Below are positions 38,067 to 48,220 of a stretch of DNA of 64,000 nt, in pieces. The notes beneath the pieces are model-generated. The model searched no databases and was not told the DNA's origin. It saw nothing but the letters and a program-made list of their open reading frames with translations. Every line of letters starts with the position of its first letter. The stretch's first letter is position 1. The DNA is taken from the NCBI GenBank assembly GCA_039720395.1, contig CM077826.1, positions 14,999,962 to 15,063,961 of the forward strand. The letters run 5' to 3'. Position numbers and translations under genes: made by a program. The stretch is from Liquidambar formosana (Eukaryota; Streptophyta; Magnoliopsida; Saxifragales; Altingiaceae).

Positions 38067-39035
38067 GAGTTATTTCCATCTTAGGAAATTCTTAGGTACA
38101 TTTCCTACTTTTGGGTGAAAATGCATGATGAGCCACACGTGTAAAGTTGAAGCATGCATATTTACATTGGCACCTATGTAATTTGTCTGGGAGACTACTA
38201 GGATCGAAAGGAGATATATTACCTTTCATTGTGTAGTCGGAATTGACTTTTCCTGATTTTATAGGGTTTTTCATGATCACCGAACCGTTTGGTTTATAAA
38301 TGAATAGATAAATAAATAACCGTTGAATCATCAAAATTTTTGAAACATTAAAAACCGTACCTTACAAGAAAAAATCTAGAGAGGATCTAAGTCCAACCCA
38401 TGTAGCCCAATAACTTATGAGAATATTAGATTCTACTTTAGGCAAAAAAAAAAAAAAAAGGAAAAAAAAATGAAAGAACAATAAATTTGAAATTAAAGGA
38501 GGTAAATTGATTAGCCTACTCATGAATGTTGGAGTATGTTAAAATAAATAAATGGAACGTAAGAGTATCACCATGCAGAAACCAAAATTAGATTGGCCAC
38601 CTAATTAATTATTTACGACTCCTCACCTCACATTTTCTATATATGGGTCTAATTAAGTCACTTTCTCATATTAATTATATGTGATGAAATCTAAATTAAT
38701 ATATTCATGATTCATGTGGAACCTATGTAAGTCCCACTTGATGTGGACGAAATGATAGAAAAATTTTAATTATCGTCGCAAAATTTGAAAAAAATGGAAG
38801 ATCCATTTTGCATTATATCTAAGGGATTACTTGGTTTGGGCAAACTCATTTTCTATCTATCAGGATTTGCCAAAAAATAAAACAAAAAAACAAAAAAAAA
38901 GCCCAAAAAAAGAAAAAAAACAAAACAAATAAAGTTATTTATTTAACCGTAAAGTTTAGTACACACTACAGTTTTATACTTTACAAAGCTTAAACTAATC
39001 AATCACAAGCTACAACTCTCTCTCTCTCTCTCTCT
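38067..39035. other. Gap between convergent CXE18 and TMM
   Basis: AT-rich DNA with poly-A stretches at about 38443-38470 and 38875-38930. It presumably holds both 3' UTRs. A (CT)n tract at about 39014-39037 runs right up to the TMM stop codon (minus strand). Nothing else is recognised. Confidence 0.6.
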
Positions 39036-40508
39036 CTACAGTAAAGAAAGAATGAAGAGCAGGCATATTGTTAACTGAAGCAACCTACCAACAACTGAAA
39101 ATTTATGAACTACAGCATATGACTCATTAACTGACCTAGGCATATCACTGTCAGTGCTGGAAAGATGCTGTACTACGGCTCTTGATGAATCGGGCTTAGG
39201 TGTCTCACAGTATCCAATGCCCGAATCCGGATCCACAGCATCTTCAAAACCACTGCTTGCATCATAACAAAGTCCCAAATTATTATAAAGCCTTAATTTC
39301 CTTCTCATTCTCCAAACCATTTCTTTCCCAAATGGTACCGGCCCGGTTAGCTGATTATCGTTGAGTCTCAGCTCATTAAGGTTCTTCAAGTCTCGAAAGC
39401 TCGCCGGAATTGAGCCATTCAAATGGTTCCCATCGAGGTGGATGACTCGAAGGCTAGGTAACCAGCCGAGTGAGGCCGGAATTGGTCCTTGCAAATTCAT
39501 GTTTGATAGTACTAAGATCATTAAATCCTTCATCCCATCAAACCCGTTAGTGGGAATTGTTGTGGGCATTGGATTCCCTTTGATAACCAATGCTTGGAGA
39601 GAACCCAAGTTGCGGAGCGAAATGGGGAGTGGACCCGATAGGCGATTATAGCTTAGATCCATGAGAATCAAATTTTTCAGGCCATCGATCGAGTCGGGTA
39701 TCGGACCGGAGAGACGGTTTCGGCTAAAATCCATTTTAATTAGAGAATGACAAGTTCCAATTGTAGGTGGGATAGAGCCGATGAGGTGATTTTGGTTGAG
39801 GTCTAAGACACTCAAAACGGGGAAGCTTAGACTGGGAATTGAACCAGTTAATCTGTTCCCACTCAAATCTAACGACCTTAGACCGGTGATCCGGTTCAGT
39901 GAGATAGGTATGGAACCGTTGAGATTGTTTTTGTGAAGATCAAGGACTTTTAAACGGGTGAGATTGCCCAGTTCGTTAGGAATGGGACCCACATGGCCAT
40001 TCTCTCTAAGCACTAGGGTTTGCAGTGTGGGGCCCAACTGGCCCAAAAAGGCTGGGATGGTCTGAGGGTTGTAACTGAAACAACGGTAGAAAAATAGGGT
40101 CCTAATGTGTGGAAGCTTAAGGATGGATTGTGAGATGAATGACCGGGTCGGGTCGCACGTCGGGAAGGCCGTGTCGTCGGAGAGCGCTCCGAAGGATAGT
40201 GACACAACGTGGTAGACGTTCTCCTTGTCGGGCATGCACTCAATGCCGTGCCACCGGCCGCGGCACACGTCGGGGATTTCGGTGGCCCATTCGTTCCCGG
40301 TGGATTTCATGATGTCGTAGACCGCTTCTTGTTCGTGGGTGTCGGTCCGGGCCCCATTATTGTTCATGGAGAACTCCGTTTGGGGACCTTCGATGAGGGC
40401 CGACGGGGCACCGGAATCTGACATGATTACCGTGAATGGCATACACATAGGAAGACACATGAAAATTAGTGGTAGTGCCACTTTTTGTAGTGAGAAAAAG
40501 GGTACCAT
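39036..40508 (-). CDS. TMM: TOO MANY MOUTHS, leucine-rich-repeat receptor-like protein of stomatal patterning
   Basis: A single-exon gene of 490 aa; Arabidopsis TMM is ~496 aa and also intronless. TMM sits in the plasma membrane of stomatal-lineage cells, pairs with ERECTA-family kinases and shapes the response to EPF/EPFL peptides. The sequence shows a hydrophobic N-terminal signal peptide (to about residue 25), the diagnostic N-terminal block with IPDVCRGRWHGIECMPD and SFGALSDDTAFPTCDP, then about ten LRRs (LDLHKNNLNGSIP, LDLSGNRLTGSIP, LRLNDNQLTGPVPF), the basic VWRMRRKLRLYNN segment, a short linker and a hydrophobic C-terminus ending in Leu-Leu. No kinase domain is present, as expected. 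The frame is intact. The start is ATG 40508, immediately before the signal peptide. Confidence 0.96.
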   Translation of the reverse strand: MVPFFSLQKVALPLIFMCLPMCMPFTVIMSDSGAPSALIEGPQTEFSMNNNGARTDTHEQEAVYDIMKSTGNEWATEIPDVCRGRWHGIECMPDKENVYHVVSLSFGALSDDTAFPTCDPTRSFISQSILKLPHIRTLFFYRCFSYNPQTIPAFLGQLGPTLQTLVLRENGHVGPIPNELGNLTRLKVLDLHKNNLNGSIPISLNRITGLRSLDLSGNRLTGSIPSLSFPVLSVLDLNQNHLIGSIPPTIGTCHSLIKMDFSRNRLSGPIPDSIDGLKNLILMDLSYNRLSGPLPISLRNLGSLQALVIKGNPMPTTIPTNGFDGMKDLMILVLSNMNLQGPIPASLGWLPSLRVIHLDGNHLNGSIPASFRDLKNLNELRLNDNQLTGPVPFGKEMVWRMRRKLRLYNNLGLCYDASSGFEDAVDPDSGIGYCETPKPDSSRAVVQHLSSTDSDMPRSVNESYAVVHKFSVVGRLLQLTICLLFILSLL

Positions 40509-40560
40509 TTTGTGTGTATGAATGAGAGAGAGATGGAGTTGTTTTTTTGAGGGCTGGGGC

Positions 40561-40568
40561 TTATAAAG
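40561..40568 (-). promoter_or_regulatory. Probable TATA box of TMM
   Basis: On the minus strand CTTTATAA lies about 53-60 bp upstream of the TMM ATG, giving a predicted short 5' UTR of ~20-30 nt. Confidence 0.4.
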
Positions 40569-40741
40569 GTGAAGGAAGTGAATGGGAATGAGTCAGTTTG
40601 GTGTACAGAGGGAAGTAAGCTAAATATAGGTTGAGAGGAAGTGAATGAGATGAGTGAGGTTTGGTGTAGGTATTGAAGTGGGCTAATTATGGGGTCACGA
40701 GGATGCGGATGGATTGAAATAAATGGACGGAATTTTAGCAT

Positions 40742-43070
40742 TTATGTGTTTCACGGGACTTTCCCCAATATTAGTTTGGGCTTTTGTCCGGTTTGGGGCG
40801 GTGCGTTCAAATTCTTATCGTTTTTGTCTTGGGTTTTCATCCTCTGAGACTCGGTTCTACATAGAGTTTATCTTGGATTTTAAATTATTAATGTCAAGTA
40901 GGACAATGACTCTATTCATGTTTCAAGAGATTATTCAATTAAAAGTTCAGTATCTCTGTTGGGAGGGGATGAAAAATCAGCTCATTTGCACACTTCTTTA
41001 TGTAGAAGAAAAAAAAAAACATACACTAGACCAAATGGCGAGCGTCAATCCTTTTTACCTTCCGTTAACACATGAGAACAGACAATATGGTTTGAATTTC
41101 CTGCAAGCCCAATCCATTATTCTGTGTACTCATCAAATTGGACTCCTTCCATGACGGTGGAGAGTCTCCCTCCGTGTGAGGAGTCCCTTTTCGGAGGCTA
41201 TCCCATTTCAATTAGCAAGCTGCAAGACTTAATAATTCCTAGTTCTAATACATGGAATATGAATTTAATCCCTTACATTTTTCCTGAGCAATATCTAGGA
41301 AGATTTTGGGCATTCATGTCTCAATTAAGGACTTGTGCGTTAGGGTTTTTCCTCTTATATTAGTAGTATTTACTCTTTTAGAGTAATATTTTTTTATTGC
41401 AATGGACGGTCTAGTAAAATTTAGATCATTCATACCATGTGGATCCCACGTATTTTGATGGGTCCCACATGATGTAAAGAGTTTAAATTTAATCGGACCA
41501 CCCAATAAATGAAGAGAATCTCTTTATTCAACACACAAAACGACAAAAGGAAAAAAATAAATACTACAGTTGGGCTTATAAATAACACTGGAAAATGCCA
41601 AAATTTTTGTGGACGTTGTTGAGCCTCTCAAAAGGGCTTTCCCTCTTTGTGAGCGAACTGTTTGAATTTTGAAATAGGAAATGGTCTGGCCGTAATTTTA
41701 ATTTAATTTCTTATTGTTTATTCATCTATCTATTTTTGTAGAATTGATTAGTAAAAGGAGAAACATTAGTGAGGGGTGTATACGGATTTTCTAAAGTTGG
41801 TTAGGTTTCCTATCAGGGAAATTATTATAAAAAAAAAGGTTTGTTAATTAGGTTGGGTCCGCATGCATGTAAGTATGTAACCATCTAAACCTTAGTTTCA
41901 AGTTTCAACATTCCTATTAGAATCTCCTCATTTTTTTCTAGAGGAAGTTGAGCCACCCTTTGGACTTCCAAGTCATTTATGTTTACCATACAGGTGCATC
42001 ACATCATGAAAACTTAAATGTGACAACCACGCGCCGATGATTAGAATTTCAGCTTTCTATGGCATCATTTGGTTGCATTTATTTTACAAATTTTTTTGCT
42101 TTCGAAAGCAAAAGGTTGTAAAAGCGAAAAACACTGTTTGGTTAGAGAAAATAAAAAGGCCTTATAGAAAGCAAAAAGCAAAATATTTGATTTTAAGTAA
42201 AAGCTATGAAGATTTGCTTTTAAAAGTCATTTTTATCTTTTGGACAAATTTGACCTTAACTCGAAAAATTTACGACCAAGAAAGGTTGTGCATGTGCTAG
42301 GCTTCTGTTTGGACAACGATGATTCGGTAGAGTTTTCCATTACATCCAAAAAATCACCGGTGCAATCAATTTTACCAAACACATTTTTGCTTTTGTGGCT
42401 TCTACTTAAAAACAAAAAGTAAAAAAATAAAAAATGACTTTTACTATTTAAAAAAAAATCTTTTAAAAAGTACAATTAAACTGTTATCTTTTTATTTTTG
42501 TGAGATTCGAATATAGAGCTAACATAGAAATGAGACTTACGTGTTGGGACTCGTCACATGTAGGTCTAACCTTACTCTAAGTACTTTTATTTATTTATAA
42601 ATTATTATTAAATTGTAATAACTCTTGTGTGTCTTTATTTATTGACCCATTTAAGGTATACTTAGTAATCGGACCGGCTCGGGTTAGACTGACAAGTGCT
42701 CAACCCGAACGTGAGCCAATTGTAAGGGGGTCAAGAAAGTGGAAACCTGAACCCAACCCATGTTGGCTCAAGTTGACTCGCTAACCTAGTAATCGATTAA
42801 AAAATTAATTAAAATTAAAAAATAATAGAATAAAATTATGATATATTTAATCAGTTAAAATTAATTAATCTATCAACTAATGATACTAATTCGGTTGTAA
42901 CTGCATTGGTGGCCGTCTGAGTTGGGAGTTGATACTCAGCGTGGTCATGTTTGTGTGGGTCGGATTCGGTTGGCCTGGTTAGAAGTGACCCATAAAATCT
43001 TCAACCTCATTGTACTGGGTAAGGTTCGCGGGTCTGGGTTGGGATTTGCCAGCCCTGAACCAAGGATGTT
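40742..43070. other. Gene-free intergenic stretch left of the MULE
   Basis: No domain-bearing ORF was seen. The open frame at 40723-41154 (+) has no recognisable features and overlaps the TMM upstream region. At about 42050-42420 there is a T-rich stretch with CATTTGGTT/CCAAACACA-type motifs that may be another small hAT MITE. At 42665-43060 there are CCGG/GGGTT-rich transposon-like scraps. Confidence 0.5.
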
Positions 43071-43074
43071 AGGG

Positions 43075-43471
43075 AATGGCTATTGCAACCCCTCATTCTT
43101 ATCACCCTACCCCCTATTCTTTAGGTTTTTAAGGTTTTATACAAAATATAAAAGGTTTTTATGAACACCGGCCATGATGTCCATTAGAAAACATCATTTT
43201 GAATAATTTTGTATAAAAAAGTTTTTCCTAAATTTATCGTTTAAATATACTTTTTAGCCATTTATAGCATTTATTTCATTTTTTGTTAAAAAGTCTACTT
43301 AAATAATAGATTTTAAAAAAACTTTCTGCTACAAAGTTGTTCAAAATGATGTTTTCTAGTGGACCAAGAGACTGGTTTTTGCAAAAACCTTTTATATTTT
43401 TCATAAAATCTTAAAAACTAAAAAAAAAGAAAAGGATGGGGTTATAAGAATGGGGGGTTGCAGTAGCCGTT
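43075..43471. mobile_element. Palindromic (fold-back) MITE, copy 1
   Basis: Almost the whole ~397 bp folds back on itself. The outer ends read AATGGCTATTGCAACCCC and, inverted, AACGGCTACTGCAACCCC. Further in, GAAAACATCATTTTGAA on the left pairs with TTCAAAATGATGTTTTC on the right, leaving a short unpaired centre. The same family is present as the bisected copy at 43568-43676 plus 55750-56048. Target duplication is not resolved. Confidence 0.8.
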
Positions 43472-43567
43472 CACAAAATGTTATCCTTCGCAATGATTGT
43501 TATGGGCTGATTGTCATTGGGTGGACTGAGTTTCAATCAGCCACCCAACCAATGCCTCAGCCCATTC

Positions 43568-43676
43568 AAATAAGTTTTAGCCTTTTTTATCAAACCCCCC
43601 TTTCGTTTTGGTTTTTAAGATTTTATGCAAAATATAAAAAGTTTTTACAAAAACCAGCATGATGTTTACTAAGAAA
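43568..43676. mobile_element. Left fragment of MITE copy 2, interrupted by the MULE
   Basis: This matches the left arm of copy 1 (GGTTTTTAAGATTTTATGC, AAAATATAAAA, CATGATGTTTACTA) and stops abruptly at ACTAAGAAA. The family sequence resumes 12 kb away at 55750 with ACTAGAAAACATCATTTTG. Confidence 0.8.
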
Positions 43677-44270
43677 CAATAATGCTAGATGGGACGAAAG
43701 TTGGGGAACGACACTAGGGACGACTAACGTTGTTAAGTTTAGACGTTAGTGCTTATATTCCATTCAAGGAGTCCCTATATATTAGGAATCATAGGGGGAA
43801 CGTGGGCTTGAAGGTTTCTGCCTATATTCCATTAAAGTAATCCCTATATATAAGGAATCAATAGGGTGGGAACGTGGGTCATGAACTTTGCTACTTATAT
43901 TCCATTCATTGAATCCCTAAATACAAGGAATCATAGGGGAACGGAGGGGGTGTTATCTTAATGATTTTTTGCCTCCTTTTTTGTAGGACTTACATCTCAC
44001 CCAAATCAGCAATTGGTTTATATTGGTTTTCCTTTTCTGTTATGTGCATATCATTATTTGACGTCAATTGTGTTTGGCATCGCGAGAGTTTGTATTTGGA
44101 GTTTTGCTTCATCTTCAGAAATTTGAAGTTTTCCGACATTAGAATCTCAACAACTGCCATAAGCAAGGTTCGTTTATACTGAAAAACTCTTCATTTTTTT
44201 TTTTAATTTGCCGGCAGTTGGTGCTAGTGGGTGAGCAATATTACGTAGGTTGATTTACAAGAGACTCCGA

Positions 44271-44662
44271 CAGATTTGCCAAACAAATGCAGCTCTCTTT
44301 GTAAAATTTTCAAGATAATAACAAGTAGTTTAAACAATTATTCATGTTATCTTGATAGCACAACGTTAGAATATGAAACTTGATGAAGTGATATGTATTC
44401 CGTTTGTAAAATTTTCAAGATAATTTCCAGAAGATGGAACAAAATATTGTATGGATAGATATGCAAAACAGGTGCACTTTAATTATCGGATTTTTCAAGA
44501 TAAATTACGCAAGTGGAAACAAAGTATTCATGTCATATTGATTACACATACTTAAAGAGTTGGCGTGGATAGATATGCTAATCAAATGCAATTCCTTTGG
44601 TAAATTTTTCAAGATAAATTTAGAAGTTTAAAAAATTATCCATGTTATCTTGATCGTACAGT
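44271..44662. repeat. Degenerate ~95-110-bp repeats in the left subterminal region of the MULE
   Basis: About four copies (near 44271, 44395, 44456 and 44570) share a core of GTAAA(A)TTTTTCAAGATAA, followed in three of them by a variant of CATGTTATCTTGAT. The core carries AAGATAA and its inverse TTATCTT. They lie directly upstream of the transposase gene. Confidence 0.65.
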
Positions 44663-44717
44663 ATAAGTTGGAACATGTTTGTCTTTAAGCACTATGTATA
44701 TTTTTGTGTTATAGATA

Positions 44718-47388
44718 ATGGATAATAGGCCGTTTGTGGGCGATGTGAAAGGATCAAATGAGCACGATAGTTACAGGGAGCTTGGTGTGGACATGGGTTT
44801 GTCAACTGAACAAGAGGTACGCTTTTTTTTAAGTTATTTTTGAAACTTTTATTTCAGTTTGATTATCTTGATTATGCACAATACCAATTTTTTCCCCTGT
44901 TGGATTCATGTTGATACATGTTTGTTTTTAATCACACAACATTTGTTTTGTGTTATAGGTAATGGATACTAGTGCGTTTGTGGGCTATGCACAAGGATCA
45001 GATGAGCACGATGGTTATGGAGAGCCTGCTATGGACATTGGTTTGTCGAGTGAACCACAAGTACACTTCATTTTCATTATCTTAATTAATTTTTACATCC
45101 CCACTTCAATACGGAATGAATTCTAATACTTATTTATATGTGCATATTATAGAATATGGATCAGGTCGAATTTGTGGAGGGAGAACAATGTGAAGAGCCA
45201 AAAGTTGGCATGGTTTTCAGTAGCGAATATGATGTACGTCAATTTTTTTAGTAAATTTGCTGAGAAAGAAGGTTTTGGAATTAAAAAATGCAGTGTGAAG
45301 TGTGATCAAGATGGTGTTGTAAAGTATTTTTGTCTAGCTTGCTCGCGCAATGGCAAACATTTATCAAAAGGAAAAAATCCTTTAAATCCTAGACCTTCTG
45401 TCAAATCGGGATGTAAGGCCAAGATTAATATTGTTGTGAGAAATGTGTGCGATTATGTAATTTCTAAAGTTTCGCTCATACATAATCATGGATTAAGTCC
45501 TGGTAAGTCTCGACATTTTCCTTCACACAGGATTGTAGACCCAACATCTAAAAGAATGTTAGAGCTTAACGATAGGGCTGGGATTCCATTGGTTAAAAGT
45601 TATAGAGCACTTGTAATTAGGAATGGGGGCTATGATCGTGTTAATTTTGGTGAGAGGGATGCTAGGAATTTCATTGCAGAGTCTCGGGATTCTAGGCTGG
45701 GAGTAGGAGATGCTGAAGCTGTTTCTAATTATTTCAAGAGGATGCAAAAACGGAATCCTAATTTTTACTATGTACTTGATTTCGATGAGGATGGTCGTTT
45801 GAGGAATTTGTTTTGGGCCGATGCGAGGTCTAGAGCTGCATATGAATCGTTCTCGGATGTTGTTTCGTTTGATACAACGTACCTGACAAATCGTTATAAA
45901 ATGCCATTTGCACCTTTTGTTGGAGTAAACCACCACGGTCAGTCCATTCTCCTTGGTTGCGCACTTTTGTCATGTGAAACCATTGACTCGTATATTTGGC
46001 TGTTCAGGTATGTGATTCATATTACATAGAAGTTACATAGTAGGGTTATGTTATGTTATTATTTTTAAGATAAGTTTAGATAGTTTATGTTATTATTTTT
46101 AAGATAAGTTTAGATTAATGGGCGTGTGTTTTCTATCTTATTTTTTTGCAGGTGTTGGTTGGAATGCATGTCATGGCGTGCGCCAAAAGCTATTGTCACT
46201 GATCAGTGCAAGTCAATTCAAGCTGGAGTTGTAGAGGTTTTTCCAAGTACCCGACACCGTCTTTGTTTATGGCACATAATGAAGAAGATACCAGATAAGC
46301 TGAGTGGGTTCAAGGAGTATAAAAGGATAAAAAAAACAATGAAATATATTGTATATGAATGCTTGACATTGAATGATTTTGAGGGAAAATGGGAGGAGAT
46401 GATTGATGATTTCGGGCTACATGAAAATGAATGGCTGCATTCGTTGTATAAGGATCATAGTAGATGGGCACCCGTATTTGTTCGACAATCATTTTGGGCT
46501 GGTATGTCAACTACCCAACGTAGCGAAAGCATGAATGCTTTCTTCGACAAGTATGTGAATTCGAGTACAACGTTGAAGCAATTCGTTGAGCAGTACGATG
46601 TCGCACTGAAGAGTAAGATCGAGAACGAAAGCATTGCAGATTTTTCTTCCTTTACATCTACAATACCGTTGATTTCAGATTTTGAGTTTGAGAAACAGTT
46701 CCAAAGTGCATATACGCATGACATGTTCAGGGAATTTCAAGCAGAGATAGGGGGTATGCTATATTGCAATGTTAGTTATATTGGGTCAAACGGGCACACT
46801 TCAACTTACCAGGTTTGTGATGTTTCTAAGGGGAAAGATGGAACTTCAAAGACAAAAGTCTATAATGTCTTGTCCAATGAACACAAGTTTGAGGTTTTAT
46901 GCCAATGTCATTTGTTTGAATTCAAGGGTATTATTTGCAGACATATTTTGAAAGTGTTAATTGCAAAGAATGTTACTCAAGTTACATCAGAATATATACT
47001 TGATCGTTGGAGGAAGGACATTAAGCGATCTCATAATTTTGTTCGAAATTGTTACGAAGACTTTGATAGCCCTGAGGAGCAAGTTCGTCAAGATAGCTTA
47101 TTTTATTTGTCTAATAAAATTTCAGAGATGGCAATTAAATCTGATGACATGTATGAGTTTGCGAAGAAAAAGTTGGAAGAATTGCATGAGGATATGGTGA
47201 ATCACAACTGTAACACGACTGTCGATGAGGAAGATAGCCCTTGTATGAGGATTCGATCACCATTGCAAGTACGTAGCAAAGGTCGCCCACCATCCAAAAG
47301 GCTTGAATCGAATAAGTACAAGTCAAGCGGCAACAAGGGTAGTAAGAGTGTGTGTGCTTTTGATGTTAGTAGTTCTGCTCCTGTTTGA
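44718..47388 (+). CDS. FAR1/FRS-type MULE transposase, 4 exons (one frameshift)
   Basis: Exons: 44718-44816, 44959-45060, 45153-46007, 46152-47388, about 763 aa once one extra T in the T7 run 45243-45249 is discounted (otherwise CAA TTT TTT TAG stops it). Order: an N-terminus made of two homologous acidic exon-encoded units; a FAR1-type zinc-finger DNA-binding domain (YFCLACSRNGKH, GCKAKI, HNHGLSP); a MULE DDE core with Asp307 (FDTTY), Asp369 (TDQCKS, then CLWHIMKKI) and Glu477 (RSESMNAFFD); a SWIM zinc finger (C602-Q-C604 ... C614-R-H616); and a basic tail with GRPPSKR. Host FRS/FHY3 transcription factors share this design, but the position inside an element with TIRs and target duplications makes it a transposase. 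The start at ATG 44718 is plausible; an upstream non-coding exon is possible because ATAG precedes it. Confidence 0.87.
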
Positions 47389-48220
47389 ATTTTTTTTTTT
47401 TTTTTTTTCCGTTTGAAAGTTTATATTCAAGAATTAAGTACTCTGTTTATGAACAAAAATTATGGTAATTATTGTAAGACCACAATAATTTTAAAGTACG
47501 ACTTTTGAATTTATCTTAATATTTCTGGATAGTTTGTTAATTCAGTAATTTTATTTTTATTATAATGGGAGCAGGACCAAAAAAAACCACACAAAATGCA
47601 ATTTAGCGTGGGTACACAATCACGTTTGCGTTGGCTGTAGGTGTTTATGCATCTCTTGTTAGGAGCACAGACTGAAAAGAGGTCACACTTTTATAATTAT
47701 CTTAATTGTTAGTACTATTTGTTAAATGAGTTCGAATTATCTTAAACCAGTGCAACAAAATCAAATGCAACACAAGGTGGGGACACGACCAAGGTTGTCT
47801 GTTTTTTTTTTAATTCTGTGTCAGTGTATGTCTTCCACAGTCGTAGAACTTAGATTTTATCTTAATTGTTATATTAGATTATAAAATAGTCCCAATTATC
47901 TTAAATTATTGTAGGTGGACCTTAAGGCAACAACTTATTCACCAAATGAGGCACATGTATTATGTTGTACCAATTATCTTAAATTAAATTCAATTTTGGG
48001 GAGTGCATACAAGCTAAGTAATGATTCCAAGAAAAAAAAATTAACACAAGCCAATTATCTTCATCAACAGTGTACAGTCGTAGACTGATTCCAAGAAAGA
48101 AACAAAAAATTAATAACTAGTTAACTGAGATCAAAAAAATTGATGTATCCTTCAAAAAAATTGCTAAATATCCTGTCCTATAGGTGCTAACAAAATAAGT
48201 TATGATTAGTCTTTAATTGG
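47389..48220. other. Spacer between the convergent MULE genes
   Basis: A T run of ~20 (47391-47409) follows the transposase stop. The spacer then repeats AATTATCTTAA-type motifs at least six times between about 47510 and 48060. No ORF is recognised. Both 3' UTRs are expected here. Confidence 0.6.

Noticed and set aside
40723..41154. 143-codon ORF upstream of TMM
   Set aside because: No recognisable domain, poor composition, no homologous motif and overlap with the TMM upstream region.
45172..46029. Transposase starting in the frame with MWRENN
   Set aside because: That frame upstream of 45243 is a shadow; the true N-terminus is in the other frame (VGMVFSSEYDVRQFF) and joins after the T7 shift.
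44718..47388. Host FRS/FHY3 transcription factor gene
   Set aside because: Domain order fits, but the gene lies inside an element with TIRs, a target duplication and ULP1 cargo, so a transposase is the better call.
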